A DNA stretch of 64,000 nucleotides from Pratylenchus scribneri (GCA_030063045.1 JAQSEB010000054.1:1178001-1242000), one strand, 5' to 3'. Shown: positions 35,401 through 50,400, counted from the stretch's first letter. Translations and numbers: made by a program. The notes: generated from the sequence alone by a model not told the origin.

Positions 35401-38400
35401 TGTCAAACTCATCAAGGACTAAACTAATTTTGATGATTTTGTAACGAGCAAAAACTCTTTAATTAACCAAAGATATTATTTTTATTTAAATTGGTTCAGA
35501 ATCAGAAATCTTGAGATTATGCCCAAATAACCATTTAAAAAATAGATATATGGATAAGAATTACCGAATAAAATTTTTAGGGCATAATTACATCAATTCT
35601 GAACCAATTTAAATAAAATTATTTGATAACAATTAGTCTAATTTTTAATTTGAATTAAATTTATTCAATCCTTGTTCCTTGATAACAATGGCAGATTGAT
35701 GAGCTGCCCCCGGGCTGATGAACATTTTTGTCAAAGAGATTCTATAAAATAGTATTTTATTTCAAACCGTATAATATCGCCAAATAAGGAACTTTAGACA
35801 TTAGCATTTTTAAACACTTTTTAAAAATTATAAAATTATTATCCTCAAGAACATTATTGAACTGTAATTGGAACAATGAATCATTTCTACCACAGATGGA
35901 GGCGTACCAATTGAATACTATGAAGTGGAAAAATTGGATGCGGACACAGGCAAATGGGTACCGTGTGCCAAAGTGACGGATTGCCATGCGGCAGTGAAAG
36001 GCCTCCAAAAAGGGAAACAATACCAGTTCAGAGTGAAGGCGGTCAATAAAGAGGGCCAATCTGAACCATTGATCGGGGATCAAAGCATTTTGGCCAAAAA
36101 TCCATACGATGAACCGGGAAAATGTGGAGCACCCGACATTGTGGATTGGGACGCGAACAGTGCCCAATTGGCATGGGACCCACCCAAAAGTGACGGAGGT
36201 GCCCCAATTGAAGATTATATTGTTGAAAAGAAAAGTAAACATGATCGAGATTGGAAGGAATGCGCCCGAGTTGGTCAGTGTTGAATTTAGCCATTTTTCT
36301 TGATATTATTTAATTTGCCAAAAAATAATACATATGGCTTATATAGTGGTTTGAAAATCTATCCGAAAACCGAAATTCACAAACCATATAACCAATTGGA
36401 TAGAACTGCTCAGAACGCATCGAATGGTATATAATTCGGTTATGGTTTGGTCAAAACGGTTTAAAACCGTTTTTGATTTTTGGTTCAAAACTAATAAGTT
36501 AGAATTGGTTAAACCCAAGTCAAAACATAATCAAATGATATGTTTTGGCGAGATCAAACATTTGAATATTTGGTTTATGGTTTTAGAATAAACTTCTTAC
36601 AATCCTTGTGGCAATTTCAATGTTTTTCGAAAATTAAATATGTATTTCCCTTTTGATTACCCTCAATTATGGGTTTAAGGTGCACCAACACCGAGCATGA
36701 CGGTGAAAGGACTGAAGGAAGGCGAAGAATATGAATTCCGGGTTCGTGCCGTGAATAAAGCTGGACCCGGTAAATTTCACTAAGTTTTAATTCAAAAGTG
36801 ATAGGCAAAATTATATGTTTATTAAATGGCACAATTAAAATTAAGTCACAATTAAATAATATTAAAAAACAAATATCACTGGAAAATTGGGGAGAAATAA
36901 ATCAATGAGAGGTCAGGTGCTAGCGCATTTCACTTAAAATGATCGGAAATGCGCGTTTCACTTAAAATGGTCGTTTATTCACGTATTTTTCAATTTAGAT
37001 TACTTAAACCAAAAAACAATGATGTTTTCGGATAAGCATGTTAGAAAACCCTTAAAACCAGTTTAAAAACATATATTTATAAAATGTTAAACTATCAAAA
37101 ACATTGTTTGTTTGAAAATATAAACATTGTTGTTTTAAATGTTTTAGCAGATAATTTATGTTTTTAAATTGGTTTTAAGGTTTTTCCAACATGCTTAATC
37201 CGAAAATATTATTAGTTTTTTTGACATATAACCCTAAACGACCAACTTAAGTGAAAGGCGCATTTCCGATCATTTAAAGTGAAACGGGCAAACACGGAGA
37301 GGTCATCAAATGGGGGAAAATTATCGATTTTGGGGAATCATGACAATCTCATCCGCTTTGAAGTACAAGGCTCATCATCATTGTCCAAAGTTCTACCGAA
37401 ATATTCCCTCTCAAATGCCTCCATTTCTTGAACTTCGTCGGCCCTTGGTTCACTAAAAATTGAAAATGATTAAGAGAAATAATAATATTTCAAAATTACG
37501 GTTTGCGTTTTTTAATAATGCCAAACTTCTTTCTTGCAACAACCTCGTCCGGCACACCATCCTTGTTCAAATAGTGTTCTCCGTGCTCTTTCATCACATG
37601 CTTGATGAAATGTTGAATTTTGGCATCCAACAGCGCAATGTGGACACTTGCGTGGTTCTCTTTTTGTTGATGGTTTTGGTTTGTAATTCTCCATGTGAAT
37701 AGGCATATGCTGTTTGAGACCCTTTTTGAAATAGAAGCCATCCCCGCATTGTTCACAAAAATATTTGTGTTGGTTTCCGCTGTGTATTGTTTTATGTTGC
37801 TTCACAGCGTACTTAGTGGCGAATCCCTCATCGCATTCATCACATTTGAATGGCTAAATAAACATTGAGTAAAAATCATTTCATAATTTAAAACCCACTT
37901 TCTCCTCCAGCGCAGGTGGATTCTTCAACGCTCTTCCAAGGCATTTGACCACCTCTTCCCGAAGTTCCAATGTTGCATTTTTGGCCATTTCCTTTGCTTG
38001 ATTTGTTTTCTTCCATCGGTTGCCATTCCCCGGTTTGTTGTCATGCAACAAATTCATTCGTCCCTTGAGAGCAAAAAATAAAAATTCCCATTGAAGGGTA
38101 AGCGTTTCTGCCTAAATTTTAAATATATTTTCAATTTCTTAATAATAAAAAATTACATTTTCTTCCTCGAATTTCTTCACAACAATCATTTCGCAGTTTT
38201 CAAATTCTGCTGCCCTTTTACTATTCTGATGCTTTTGCCATCGGTCCACTGGCGACATTGAACTGAATTGACCAATGTATTTGACTTGCCCCATCCATTT
38301 TGTTTTGTCCGCAGGCAATGGCCAATTGACAATAAGATACACCCATGCGGGACTGTAGTCGGCCTCTTCAGGTTCGTCGTCGGATTTATAGGCTTTCTGA

Positions 38401-41400
38401 AAATGTATAAATTGTTATTCATTTAAAAATTGAGTTTTCTTACGGGTGAGCAAAGGAGGCTTGATGCCGATGAAGCCGTCCTGATCAGTTCATTAACTGC
38501 CGCCAATGAAGGTGAACGCGAAGACATTTTGAAATTATTATTAAAATTATTTAACAATATCACAATATTTTTTTGGCTAAAAAGAAATGATTTGTTTGAT
38601 TGGAATATGTGATTAAAATTGACAAAATAATTGACAATATAAAAATTGGGGCTTTGGCACGGAGATGTGGAATGGGGGGAGGCTGGACAAAAGTGATGAT
38701 GACAATTTATCCAAAAAATGGCACAAGAGAAGAAAAATAAAATTCAAATAGCAAAAAATACAGTAATGAATGACTTTTTATAGGAGAACCAAGTGATCCA
38801 AGCAAGAAAATGATAGCAAAAGCTAGGCATCAGAAGCCAAAAATTGATCGAAGTGCAATGCAACCAATCACAATCAAAGTTGGCCAATCATTGGACTTTA
38901 AAGTGCCAGTCACCGGTGAACCGCCACCCGAAAAAGTTTGGTCAATAAATGGGAAGCCGGTGACGGATGATGGAAAATTGCGAGTGACAAATGAGGACTA
39001 CAAAACGAATTTGGCATTGAGGAATGCGACCAGGGAACATGCTGGCACCTATAAATTGGTGGCCTCAAATGACAGTGGAACGGATGAATATGAAGTGAAA
39101 GTGAGTGAAATATACAAAAATGGATGAATTGACCAATTTCTTTATAGGTTCAAGTACTCGGTAAACCATCAGCCCCTGAAGGCCCATTGGAGGTTTCAGA
39201 CGTGTTCGAGGATAGGGCCACTTTGGATTGGAAGGCGCCAGCAGACGATGGCGGAATGCCAATTGACCATTATGAGGTGGAAAAGATGGATGTGGCCACC
39301 GGGCGATGGTTGCCATGTGGCAGGTAAAATTTAGAACCATTTTAGGGAATTTATACTATGGAGCTTTATAATTAGATTAGGGGCTGATGAGAGATCAGCG
39401 AGGCATTAGCTTAATTAGGAAGGCAATATGCTATTTGAAAGGCCTCAATTTCCCTTATAAATTATAACTTTTAATGGAATCTCCAAAAATGTTACATTTC
39501 TATTGAGTATAATAAATATGATTTTGTTGAGGAAAAGCAGCTTATTTTGCAAATATTTAAACATTTCTAAAAATAGAAAAGCTACTTTTTTGAGGATATT
39601 TTGATCTTTAAAATGGTATTTTTGCCTTCAATTGATTATTTCCTTGTCGAAGTAATAACTAAAAATATTATATGCCCTAAGAGAAAATTCAATGCATATT
39701 CCCTTTGAAGCCAATAAGAAAAGAGAATCGAGGGAACGAGGAAATACTGTAACAGTAATCACAAAGGGAAATTTTCTTCTACTGATTTTGAGCAATGAAT
39801 TGAATAGCTGAGTTTGCCCTAGGAAATGTTTTCATTTCTTCCTTTTTCTTATTCAATTGTAGGGATATGGTAAGGTTGGGAATTTGCTTATTATTTTATG
39901 GTTATTTTAATCTTTTGAAGAAATTAGAAAATCCTCTTTTTAGGGAGTATTCTTTCAAATGGCAAAAATCTTCCCGGAATGGTTACTTCCTCATTGAGCT
40001 GTAGCCAAAAGAATTATTAAAATGGTAATTTTTCATTATAATTTAGATGCACTGAACCGCATATGACAGTGGAGAATTTACAACCCGGCCATCAATACCA
40101 ATTTCGGGTTCGCGCCGTAAATAAAGAAGGTGAATCGGACCCGTTGGTCACCAAAGACCCAACATTGGCCAAAAATCCATTCGATGTGCCTGGCAAAATG
40201 GACAAACCGGAAGTGACCGATTGGGACAAGGACCACGTGGATTTAGCGTGGAAACCACCCGCAAATGACGGAGGCGCCCCAGTGGAGGAATATTTAATTG
40301 AGAAGAAGGATGCCACCACCGGAAAATGGCAAGAGGCTTTGAGAGTGCCGGCCGTTCAGACAAATGCGACAGTGCCAGGGCTGAGGCCAGGAGAGGAATA
40401 TCAATTCAGGATTAGTGCAAAAAATCGAGGCGGATTGGGCGAACCCAGCGATCCAACCCAACCGGTCACGGCTAAACCCCGAAATTTGGCCCCTCGAATC
40501 CACCGAGAGGATTTGAGCGATCAATCTGTGCGGGTTGGCCAAGATGTGAAATTCAATGTGCACATTGACGGTGAACCACCACCAACAGTGACATGGACAT
40601 TCGAAGGTGGTCCATTGCCGGATTGTGTTCAAGTGCAAAATCCGGATTATTTGAGCAAATTTGCGCTGGTAAAACCAACCCGGGCCCAAAGTGGAAAATA
40701 CACAATTACGGCCACAAATCCAAATGGCACCGATTCGGTCACAGTTCAAATTGCCGTCAAAAGTAGGCCATCCCCACCCAAAGGGCCATTGGAGGTGTCG
40801 GATGTGTTTGAGAATAAAATGACATTGGATTGGAAACCGCCGGAGGATGACGGCGGTGAGCCAATTTCGCATTACGAAGTGGAAAGGCAGGATGGAAGGG
40901 ATGGAATTTGGGTGCCATGTGGGTCGAGTGCTGAACCGCATATGGTCGTGGATGGATTGTCGAAAGGGGCAAACTACAAATTCAGAGTGAAAGTAAGCAA
41001 AAATTTGGAAATATTAGGGATTTTATGAATAATATTTAAGGCAGTAAATTCGGAGGGCAAATCGGACCCGTTGGAATCGGACAAAGCCATCCAGGCAAAA
41101 AATCCCTATGAACGTCCGGATAAGCCGAATGCCCCAGAGCTGGTCGATTGGGATGCGGATCATGTTGACTTGAAATGGGAGCCACCTAAAAGTGACGGAG
41201 GTGCCCCAATTGAACAATATGTGGTGGAGAAGAGAAGCAAATATGGAAGATGGGAACCGTCGGGACTGACAACGGATGGGCAAACCACAGCAGGAACGGT
41301 TGGAGGACTGACAAAGGGAGAGGAATACGAATTCCGTGTGACCGCTGTTAACAAGGGAGGACCGAGTGAACCGTCCGACCCAAGTCGATCGGTGATTGCC

Positions 41401-44400
41401 AAACCACGGAATGGTAAATTAATGTCAAATTATAATTCATTTAATCCTAAATAATTAATTTAAATTAAAAGTTTCTAGAAAATTTTTTATATTAAAAGAT
41501 GGAGAATTTTCAGTTCTATTGAATCATACCAAGATCATTAAAAAATGGTTGAGATTGAAGCGATTTATGAATGATTGAATTTGTCTCTAGAAGTACCGTA
41601 TTCTCTCCTCATCATTTAATACCGGAGGATGGGAAATTTACATTCTCCCTCCATTTCCAACAATGAAAAGAAGGGCCGCCTTTCATTTGGTGCAATTTGT
41701 GGCTCACATATTTTGTTCATTCAAAACTTCCTTCAATTCAAACCGTTTTTTGATGATTTTTTTATGAATTGATAGAGTGGAAAATTCTCTGTCTTTAGAT
41801 ATAAATAATGCTAATTAATATTTTATTTGGATTTAAAATTGAGATGGATGAAGAGGGGAATTTAACAACATTTTTTATAGAATTATTATTGATAAATTAA
41901 ATTGAAATAAAAATATTTTGGGAGGCTGAAAGAAATTGTGAATGGATTTTATTATGATAAAACAATACTGAATGAGCAGAGGCAATTAAATCACGAAAAT
42001 TTAATTAATAAAAAAATGAAATAAGGAAATTAATTAGATTTGAATACAACTTTAAATTTATAATAAAAACAAATTCAAAAATTTTAAGTTCCACCAAAAA
42101 TTGGCGAGCTGAAACCGTTGAAATTGCATGCCGGCCAAATGATCAATTTCGATGTGCCCGTTGAAGGTGAACCATTGCCAAATGTCACATGGTTTGGCCC
42201 GGATGGAAATGAACTTCGATCTGCTGGCCAAAAAGTACGCGTTGAACATGATGAGGAACAAGGCCGCGCAAAACTCCAAATAAAGGGAACGGACAGAAGC
42301 CATAGTGGCGAATATGTGATCCGGGCGGTGAATCCAAATGGCGAAGCTGAACAACGGGTCAGGGTGGATGTGTTGGGTGAGTGAAATTATGTCAAATTGT
42401 GATTTAGAGATAAGCGAATATTTCAAATTGATTGATCGAAATTTAATGGCAAGAAAGTAAACGGCTTAATTTTGGCCAATTTATTGTTTTTTCATTATTT
42501 TTCTTCCATTTCTATCAAATCCACAAATTTATTCTCCAATCTTCGCAGATCAATCGGGATTATAAAATAAATATTATTAAATTTTTTCTAAAAAGGCAAT
42601 AAAGTAAATTTAGTATTGGTGAAGTTCTTAGCCATAACTCATTGAGGAATCAACCAATTCAGAAAGAGGATATGCTTATTTGAAAGCCCTAAATACCTTC
42701 TAAAAAGTGGCTTTTCTATTTTCTTGAAAATTAAAATTTTAAAATAAGCAGTTTTTCTCAAAAAATCCGAGTATATTATTCTTGAAGTCATATAACTTTT
42801 TTTGAAAGATGGATTTTATAAATATTTTATGGCCACTTTTTAGAGGACACTTGAATTCTCGAATTATATATCAACCACCCTAAATAGGCCATTGTTAAGA
42901 TATCAATAAAAGATTACTGAATAGGCCGTATTCAACTTCCCCTACTAATAAGAAATTTCATTACTCACGGAACTGATTTTCAGATAAGCCATCAGCGCCA
43001 GAAGGTCCATTGAATGTGTCGGACATTCACGCGGACAGATGCACCCTGGATTGGAAGCCTCCATTGGATGACGGCGGTGCACCCATCGAAAATTATGTGG
43101 TCGAAAAATTGGACTCAAGCACCGGGAGATGGGTGAAGGCTGGCAAGACAGCTGGGCCAGAATGCAAATTTACAGTGGATGGATTGACACCCGGGCATGA
43201 TTACAAATTCAGGGTGGCCGCAGTGAATGCGGAAGGCGAATCAGAACCACTGGAAACGGATCATAAAATCACCGCGAAAGAACCATTTGATCCGCCCGGA
43301 AAGCCTGGAAAGGTGGGAAAAGGGAGCAAATGGAAGATAATTGGGGCCAAAATTGCAGCCAGAATTGACGGATTGGGACAAAGAACATGCCGAAATGAAA
43401 TGGACACCACCTACGGACGATGGAGGTGCGCCAATTGAGGAATATGTCGTCGAAATGAGGGATAAATTTTCGCCACAATGGAAACAAGTGGCCGTTGTGC
43501 CCGCCGATGCTTCGCCGCATGCTTCGATTGGAGGATTAACGGAAGGGGAGGAATATGAATACCGTGTGGTGGCAAAGAATAAAGCGGGCAAAGGACAACC
43601 AAGTGATCCATCAAATGCCATTGTTGCCAAAGACAGAAATGGTAAGGAATAAGGGGAGAATACATCCAAAATTTGTCGCCATTTTCAATAACTCATCAAG
43701 GACTGAACTAATTTTGATTAGTTTAAAATCAAATTATAGAACAGACTCTTGGCTATCTTTAATTCATTTCAAAAAGGTTCAAATTTATGAAGTTTTGCCC
43801 TATAAAAACCATTGAAAATTTCGCTAATCCTTAAATAAAGGTCAAAATATTTTTTGGGACAAATTCATCATTTGAGCCAAATTATATTATAATTTTTATC
43901 CCTTTTCCCCACAATTTTCCCTTTTTACCGGTAAATAATTTTGAACTTCTTCTGGAAAATGATACTAAAATTAATATCATTGGATAGCCCCAATTTTCTA
44001 CATTTGATAACAAAAATAATCCAAATTGGTTTATTTCTTGATGAATTAATTATAAAAGGCAACAAATTCGCGGCTGCCTAGGGGAATATTCTTTTCATTT
44101 AATTATGACCACTTTTAAAGTTCCACCGAAAATTGATCGAAGTTCCATCCATGAAATCCGAGTTCGAGCCGGCCAACCCTTCCAATTGGATATTCCAATT
44201 TCGGGTGAACCGCCACCAGAAATCACTTGGGACTTTGAGGGAAAGCCCTTGGAATCGGATGATCGAATGAAAATTGTGTGCAATGAAAAGGGCACAAAAT
44301 TCACTGTGAAAAGGGCACTCCGTTCGGATACGGGTGTATTCAATATTACGGCCAAAAATGATAATGGGACGGACAAAGCCGAAGTGCATGTTACCGTTTT

Positions 44401-47400
44401 GGACAGGTTGGAATGGGAATTTATGGAATTTATTCAAAACCCTTACAAATAGACCAAGTGAACCACGTGGCCCATTGAATATTGGAAATGTGCACAAAAC
44501 AGGATGCACTTTGGATTGGAAACCGCCAGAAGATGATGGAGGAGCGGCAGTGTCGCATTATGTGGTAGAAAAGTTGGACCTGGCCACGGGGAGATGGACT
44601 GCCGCAGGGGAGAGCACGGATTGCAAAATGGATGTGACGGATTTGACGCCGGGACATGAATATCGTTTCAGGGTTAAAGCGGTGAACAAATATGGGGAAT
44701 CGGATCCATTGGAGGCACAGAAATCCGTTGTGGCCAAAGATCCATTCGACACGGCGGATAGGCCAGGTGGAAAAAAGAAATAAAAATAAATTGACAAATA
44801 AATTTTTTATTTATTATTTTTTTTGAGATTCCAAATTCTTCAATTTTAGTCTAATTAATATTTATTTAATTTGCTAAAAAGACACTGAAATTGCGGAAAA
44901 ATAATTCATCAGAAGCTTATCCTAAAGGCTAATATACCTAATAAATATAAAACACTAATTATTCGATAGAAAACTTCAAGATACATCATTTCGTTATGTT
45001 TTTACTTGGCTTGAACCGATTCTAATTTAGTTTTGAACCAAAAATAAAATTGATTTATCTCTTTAATATTTTGCATTCATAATAAATTATATGATTCCAT
45101 GCATCTATTTTTATCCAATCCAAAGATATTGGGGGGTGGGTACGATAAATTTCTGAACTGTTTTATATTTTTTTTTGAAATTTTCAATATCTTTTTCACC
45201 AAATTAAACAGTATTCAAAAAAATAAAGGAGCATAAATTTAATTTCCTAGATTCAAAATTCTTCAATTTTTATTCTAAATAAAAAATCTATAGGAACACC
45301 GGACATTGTGGATTGGGACAAAAATTGGGCTGATTTGAAATGGACACCACCGTTGGATGATGGAGGGGCGCCTGTGGAAAAATATGTGGTCGAGAAGAGA
45401 ATGGGCAACGGTGATTGGGAATATGGGACGGAGGTGCCGGCCAGCCAAACGAATGCCAAAGTGGAAGGCCTAATCGAAGGGAAACAATACCAGTTCAGAG
45501 TGAAAGCTCTCAACAAAGCTGGCGAATCTTCCCCCTCGAATCCGAGTCGAACACTTTTGGCCAAAGCTCGTCGATTGCCACCGAAAATTGATCGATCAGC
45601 GATGCCCGAAATTCGGATAAAGAAAGGTGGCACAATTGAATTCAATGTGCCGGTGGAGGGCGAACCCAACCCAAAATGCCAATGGTCAATCAATGGCACA
45701 CCGTTGAGCACATCCGATCGAACGAAAGTGGACAATACCAACGAAAATCACACCAAATTGAGGACATTCGATGCGGAAAGAATGGACAGTGGAGTGTACA
45801 AATTGTTGGCCACAAATGAACATGGAAAGGATGAATGCGAAGTGCAAGTGACCGTTTTGGATGTGCCAAGTCCACCTGGGGGCCCTCTGGATGCCAGGGA
45901 TGTGACCAAGGAAAGTACCACGCTGAAATGGTTTACCCCCGAGGATGATGGTGGCTCACCAATTACCCACTATTTGGTGGAGAAACAGGAGGCCGATGGC
46001 CGTTGGTGTCCATGTGGGGAAACACCGGAAACAACGCTGAGAGTGAACAGATTGGTCGAAGGAAAGGAATACAAATTTAGGGTGAAGGCGGTAAACAGAC
46101 AGGGCGAATCGAAGCCATTGACGGGGGATCAAAGTGTTTTGGCCAAAAATCCGTGGGAAAAGCCGGGAAAACCGCAGGATGTGAAAGTGATCGATTGGGA
46201 CAAGGACCACATGGATTTGGAATGGAGGCCACCAATTTCGGACGGAGGAGCCCCAATTGATGGGTACATTATTGAGAGGAAACCGAAGAATGGACATTGG
46301 TTGCCTTGTGGCCAAATTCAAGGAAATGTTTGCAAAGGAACAGCGGATGGACTAATCCCCGGGGAAGAGGTGGGAAACGAAACAGAATAATTGAGTATTG
46401 CCGATTTAGTCCATTCTTTATGGCAATAGCCAAAAAAATAACTTTTTTATTTGAGAAGGCTATATGCTATGTGAAAGCCCCAAATTTCCTTTGAAAAGTG
46501 GCTAAAAACAACTTAAATTAAAACTACTACACCAAATAAATTTATAATTGAATCCTATATTGAATAAGAAAAGAAAGAAAGGAAATGTTTCCTCGGGGCC
46601 CATCAACTCATTGCCCAAGCTATTCTTTCCCGATTACGGTATCTATATTACAGTATTCCTTCTTTCCCTCGATTCATTTTTCCTATTGAACTTCAAAAGG
46701 AAGAATGTACAGTGACATTTGCCTGAGGACATATTCCATGCGCCATGGGCGATAAGGGGTCAATTTGGAAATTGTAACTAAATGGTTTTTTGGTCCATAT
46801 TTCAACAAGGAAATAAAAAGCTCAAATTATCCACTAAAGTAGCTTTACTAATTTTTTAAAATATTAAAAATTTTTTATAAAATAGCCCCTTTTCCTCATT
46901 AAATTCGGGTTTATTACACTCAAGGACATGCTGCAATTATTTTAAATTCTAGATTTTTAAAATGCAGGCTAATTTTTAGAGGAAAGTTATATATTTAAAA
47001 TGGTATATCGCCTTCAAAGATTGGCAATTGCCTAGTTAAGCTATGGGCTCAAAATCGATCTATGTAGTCAATCGGCGGCACTCAATTGTCCTTAAATAAT
47101 CTTTTGCATGAATGAAAATTGAAATTTAATTATTTAGTACCAATTCCGAGTGAAGGCCCAAAACAAAGCTGGTGAAGGCGAACCATCAGATCCAACAGAA
47201 CCAAAAGTGGCAAAACCACGAAAGATGGCACCAAAATTGAATTTGAACTCGCTGATGGACATCCGCGTTCGTGCCGGCCAACCAATCAACATTTGTGCCG
47301 AATTCGAAGGGGAACCGGCACCAGTGGCCAGTTGGACTGTGAATGGGAAGCCATTCTCGGGAACAAGCCACGCCGAATTGGACAATAAAGAACATTTGAG

Positions 47401-50400
47401 TAGCATAATAATTGGGGCGGCCGAAAGATCCGATGCCGGGACTTACGGGATTTCGGTGAAAAATGAGCATGGAGTGGACCAGGCCCAATGCAAAGTGACC
47501 GTGTTGGATGTGCCTGGGCCACCACAAGGCCCACTGCAAGCGAAGAATATTCACAAGGAGGGATGTACATTGAATTGGCGACCGCCAGAGGATGATGGAG
47601 GAGCCGAAATAATTGGTTATGTGGTTGAGAAATTGGACACAAGCAGGGGGACATGGCAAGAAGTTGGCCAATTCCCGGACTGTGAAGCCAAAGTAACAAA
47701 ATTGACCCCAGGCAAAAAGGTGAGGGAATTATATTTTTTTCATGGTTTATTATTAGTAGAGTAGTCCAAAGTCGGTTTTAAAAACCGGTTTTCGTTTTTT
47801 AAAAAGTCGGTTTAAGATTTCGGTTTCTCCTATTTTCGGTTAATTTGAGCAAAAATTCCCAATTTCGATTTTAAATTGTATTGATTTTCTCAGACGGAAC
47901 TTTGGACTACTCTACTCTAATTATTGGAGTAAAAAATGCTGCAAGTCGAAAAAAGTAAATAAGATCAAATGATTTAAGAATTTATTTTATATTCACAATA
48001 ATATACAATTGGAGAGAGTTCATCATCAATACTTATCAAATGGCATATAATTTGTTAGTTTAGTTAAAATTAAAGGGCATTAAACGGTTTAAATAAACAC
48101 ATTTTGTTTGGTTCAAAATTAGGTTAGAATTTGTTAAACCCAAGCAAAAACATAATCAAATGATGCGTCTTGACTAGATTTATCGATTGATTATAACCGT
48201 TTATGAGCCTAAAAAAATTACTGAACCATTATTTATAATATATTTTGATAAATTCAACTTTTTTCGCCCAATAAATAAATACATTTCAATTTATTAATTC
48301 TCATTTTTTAAGTATTTATTCCGCGTGAAAGCCGTCAATGTTTATGGTGAATCGAAACCACTGGAAGGCGACAAGGAAATTATTGCCAAAAATCCATTTG
48401 ATGTGCCTGATCCTCCCTCAGCACCGGAAATAATTGACTATGACGAAGGTCGAATCGACATTGCCTGGAAACCGCCGGCCAATGACGGGGGTGCCCCAAT
48501 AAAGGAATATATTGTGGAAAGAAGGGAAAAGGGTTCACCAAATTGGATGGAAGTTGGCCATTGCCCTTCGACCAGCTTTTCTTGCACTGGACTGAGAAAA
48601 GGCCAAGAATATGAATTCCGGGTGCGTGCCGTAAATGAGGCAGGCCCATCGGCCCCTTCGGCGCCATCCGCCTCACAAATGTGCAAAACACGGTGGCTGA
48701 AACCGCAAATTATAACTCAACAGAGGAAATGGAAAGTTCGAGCCGGAAATACTTTGACAATGGACATTGAATTTGTGGGTGCACCGGATCCGAGTGTGGG
48801 CTGGACAAAAGCCGGTGTTGGCTCATTGCCAGCCGAATTGATTATGGACAAGAAACCGGGCAAAACGTCAATATTCTTCCCGCATGCCAAAAGGGCAGAA
48901 AGTGGGGCATATGAATTGAGGCTGAAGAATGAAGTGGGCGAAACGGAGGGAACATTCGAAGTGATCGTGCAGGACAGGCCCGGGCCACCAAAGGGGCCAA
49001 TGGGAGTGGAAAATATCACAAAGGATTCATGCCAACTGAATTGGCATCCACCGGAGGATGATGGCGGATCGGAGATTACAAATTATGTATTGGAAAGGAG
49101 GGAAGTGGGCAGCGGAGTTTGGACCCCCGTTTCCAATTTTGTTGCCGGATGCAGTTGTACGGCAGGCAAATTGAGGGAAGGCCAAGAATATGAATACCGC
49201 GTTTGTGCCGAAAATGCCCTGGGACGATCCGATCCGCTGGTCATCGATTCGCCAGTTTTGGCCAAAGACCCATTTGGCACTCCAGGCAAACCGGGTCGAC
49301 CCGAAATCACAGATCATGACAATCATCATATTTCGCTGAAATGGACACCGCCAAATGACACTGGTGGATCGCCAATTACCCATTATGATGTGCAAAGGAA
49401 AGACCAGAAAACTGGGCGATGGATTAAGGTAGATTAATTTGGGGGCGAAACAAAAGACATTTCAGTACTTGGACATTCGTTTAGCCATAGCTAAGCAAGA
49501 AAGAAATCAATTTGATAAATCAATATATCATTTTAAGCTCTTATTAGTCATCTAGAAAATGGCAATTTCCAAATTCTTTTAAAGTTAAAACAGCAAAGTA
49601 ATAATAAGCACCATTTATTGACCCCTATATGGAATAAGGAAAAGGAAATATTACCTTATTAGCCTAGGGCATCCTCATCCTCACTCATTCCTCTCAAAGG
49701 AAATTTCCCTTTTGGATTACGATATGCCGTACCGTACGCCTTCTTTCCCTCGAAAAACTTTTCTTACAAAGGAATGCGTTTGACATTTTCCATGAGGGCA
49801 TATCATATCAATGCAGATAAAGAAGGGACCATTTTTATCCATTGTTCATAAAGGAATCACCAATTTGAAATGGCCAAATGACAATTAAAAACCTTCAAAC
49901 GTCTTCTAAAATGTTGCTATTAGCTTAACCAATTTTTTGAAATATTGTAACAATTTGTTAAATAAACGGCTTTTCCTCCAAAAAATTGGGTTTATTACAT
50001 TCAAAGACATGTAACTTTTTTGAAGCTTGAGTTCACAAAATTTGAAAAGCAATATTGTAGAAGATTTTCTTAGGCCTTTCAAATTGGTAATAGCCTCGCT
50101 TAATTATAGACAAAAGAATGACATAAGGTATTGAAACTTCCCCTACCTTTTTGTTTCTATGCAATTTAATTTAAATAAATTAATTATATTTAGGTGAACA
50201 CCCATCCCGTCTATGAGACGGAATACACCGACGAAAGAGTGCAACCTGGACATGGTTACGAATATCGGGTGGTGGCAGTGAATAAAGCTGGTCCTGGCAA
50301 ACCATCCGACCCATCGGATTTGGCATTTGCCAAACCAAAATTCGAAGCTCCTCGATTCGAATTGGATATTGATGGGAAGGAAGTGCGTGTGAGGGCTGGT

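Larger units (their letters stand above)
36770..38783 (+). repeat. Duplicated twitchin intron, copy B
   Basis: This intron splits FnIII6 in phase 1 (NKAGP-G^G-EPSDP), two codons further into the repeat than copy A does in its own FnIII domain. It is homologous to copy A over its whole length and lacks the 1.17-kb insertion, showing the empty site TTTAACAA at 38550-38557. Confidence 0.9.
29281..50340 (+). other. Twitchin Ig-FnIII-FnIII super-repeat region
   Basis: A first FnIII pair (29281 to about 33241) is followed by Ig-FnIII-FnIII units whose Ig domains begin near 34018, 34970, 38820, 40490, 42089, 44121, 45570, 47220 and 48700. FnIII domains show GPLEVSDV, WKPPEDDGGAPI, YVVEK and YEFRVRAVNKAGPGEPSDP motifs. 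Ig domains show the twitchin-type APKIDR...IRVKAGQ...VPVEGEPxPxVTW...SGxYTITATNxNGTD. Exons often span one to three domains, and long introns hold repeats. Frame is preserved across every junction I followed. Confidence 0.92.
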
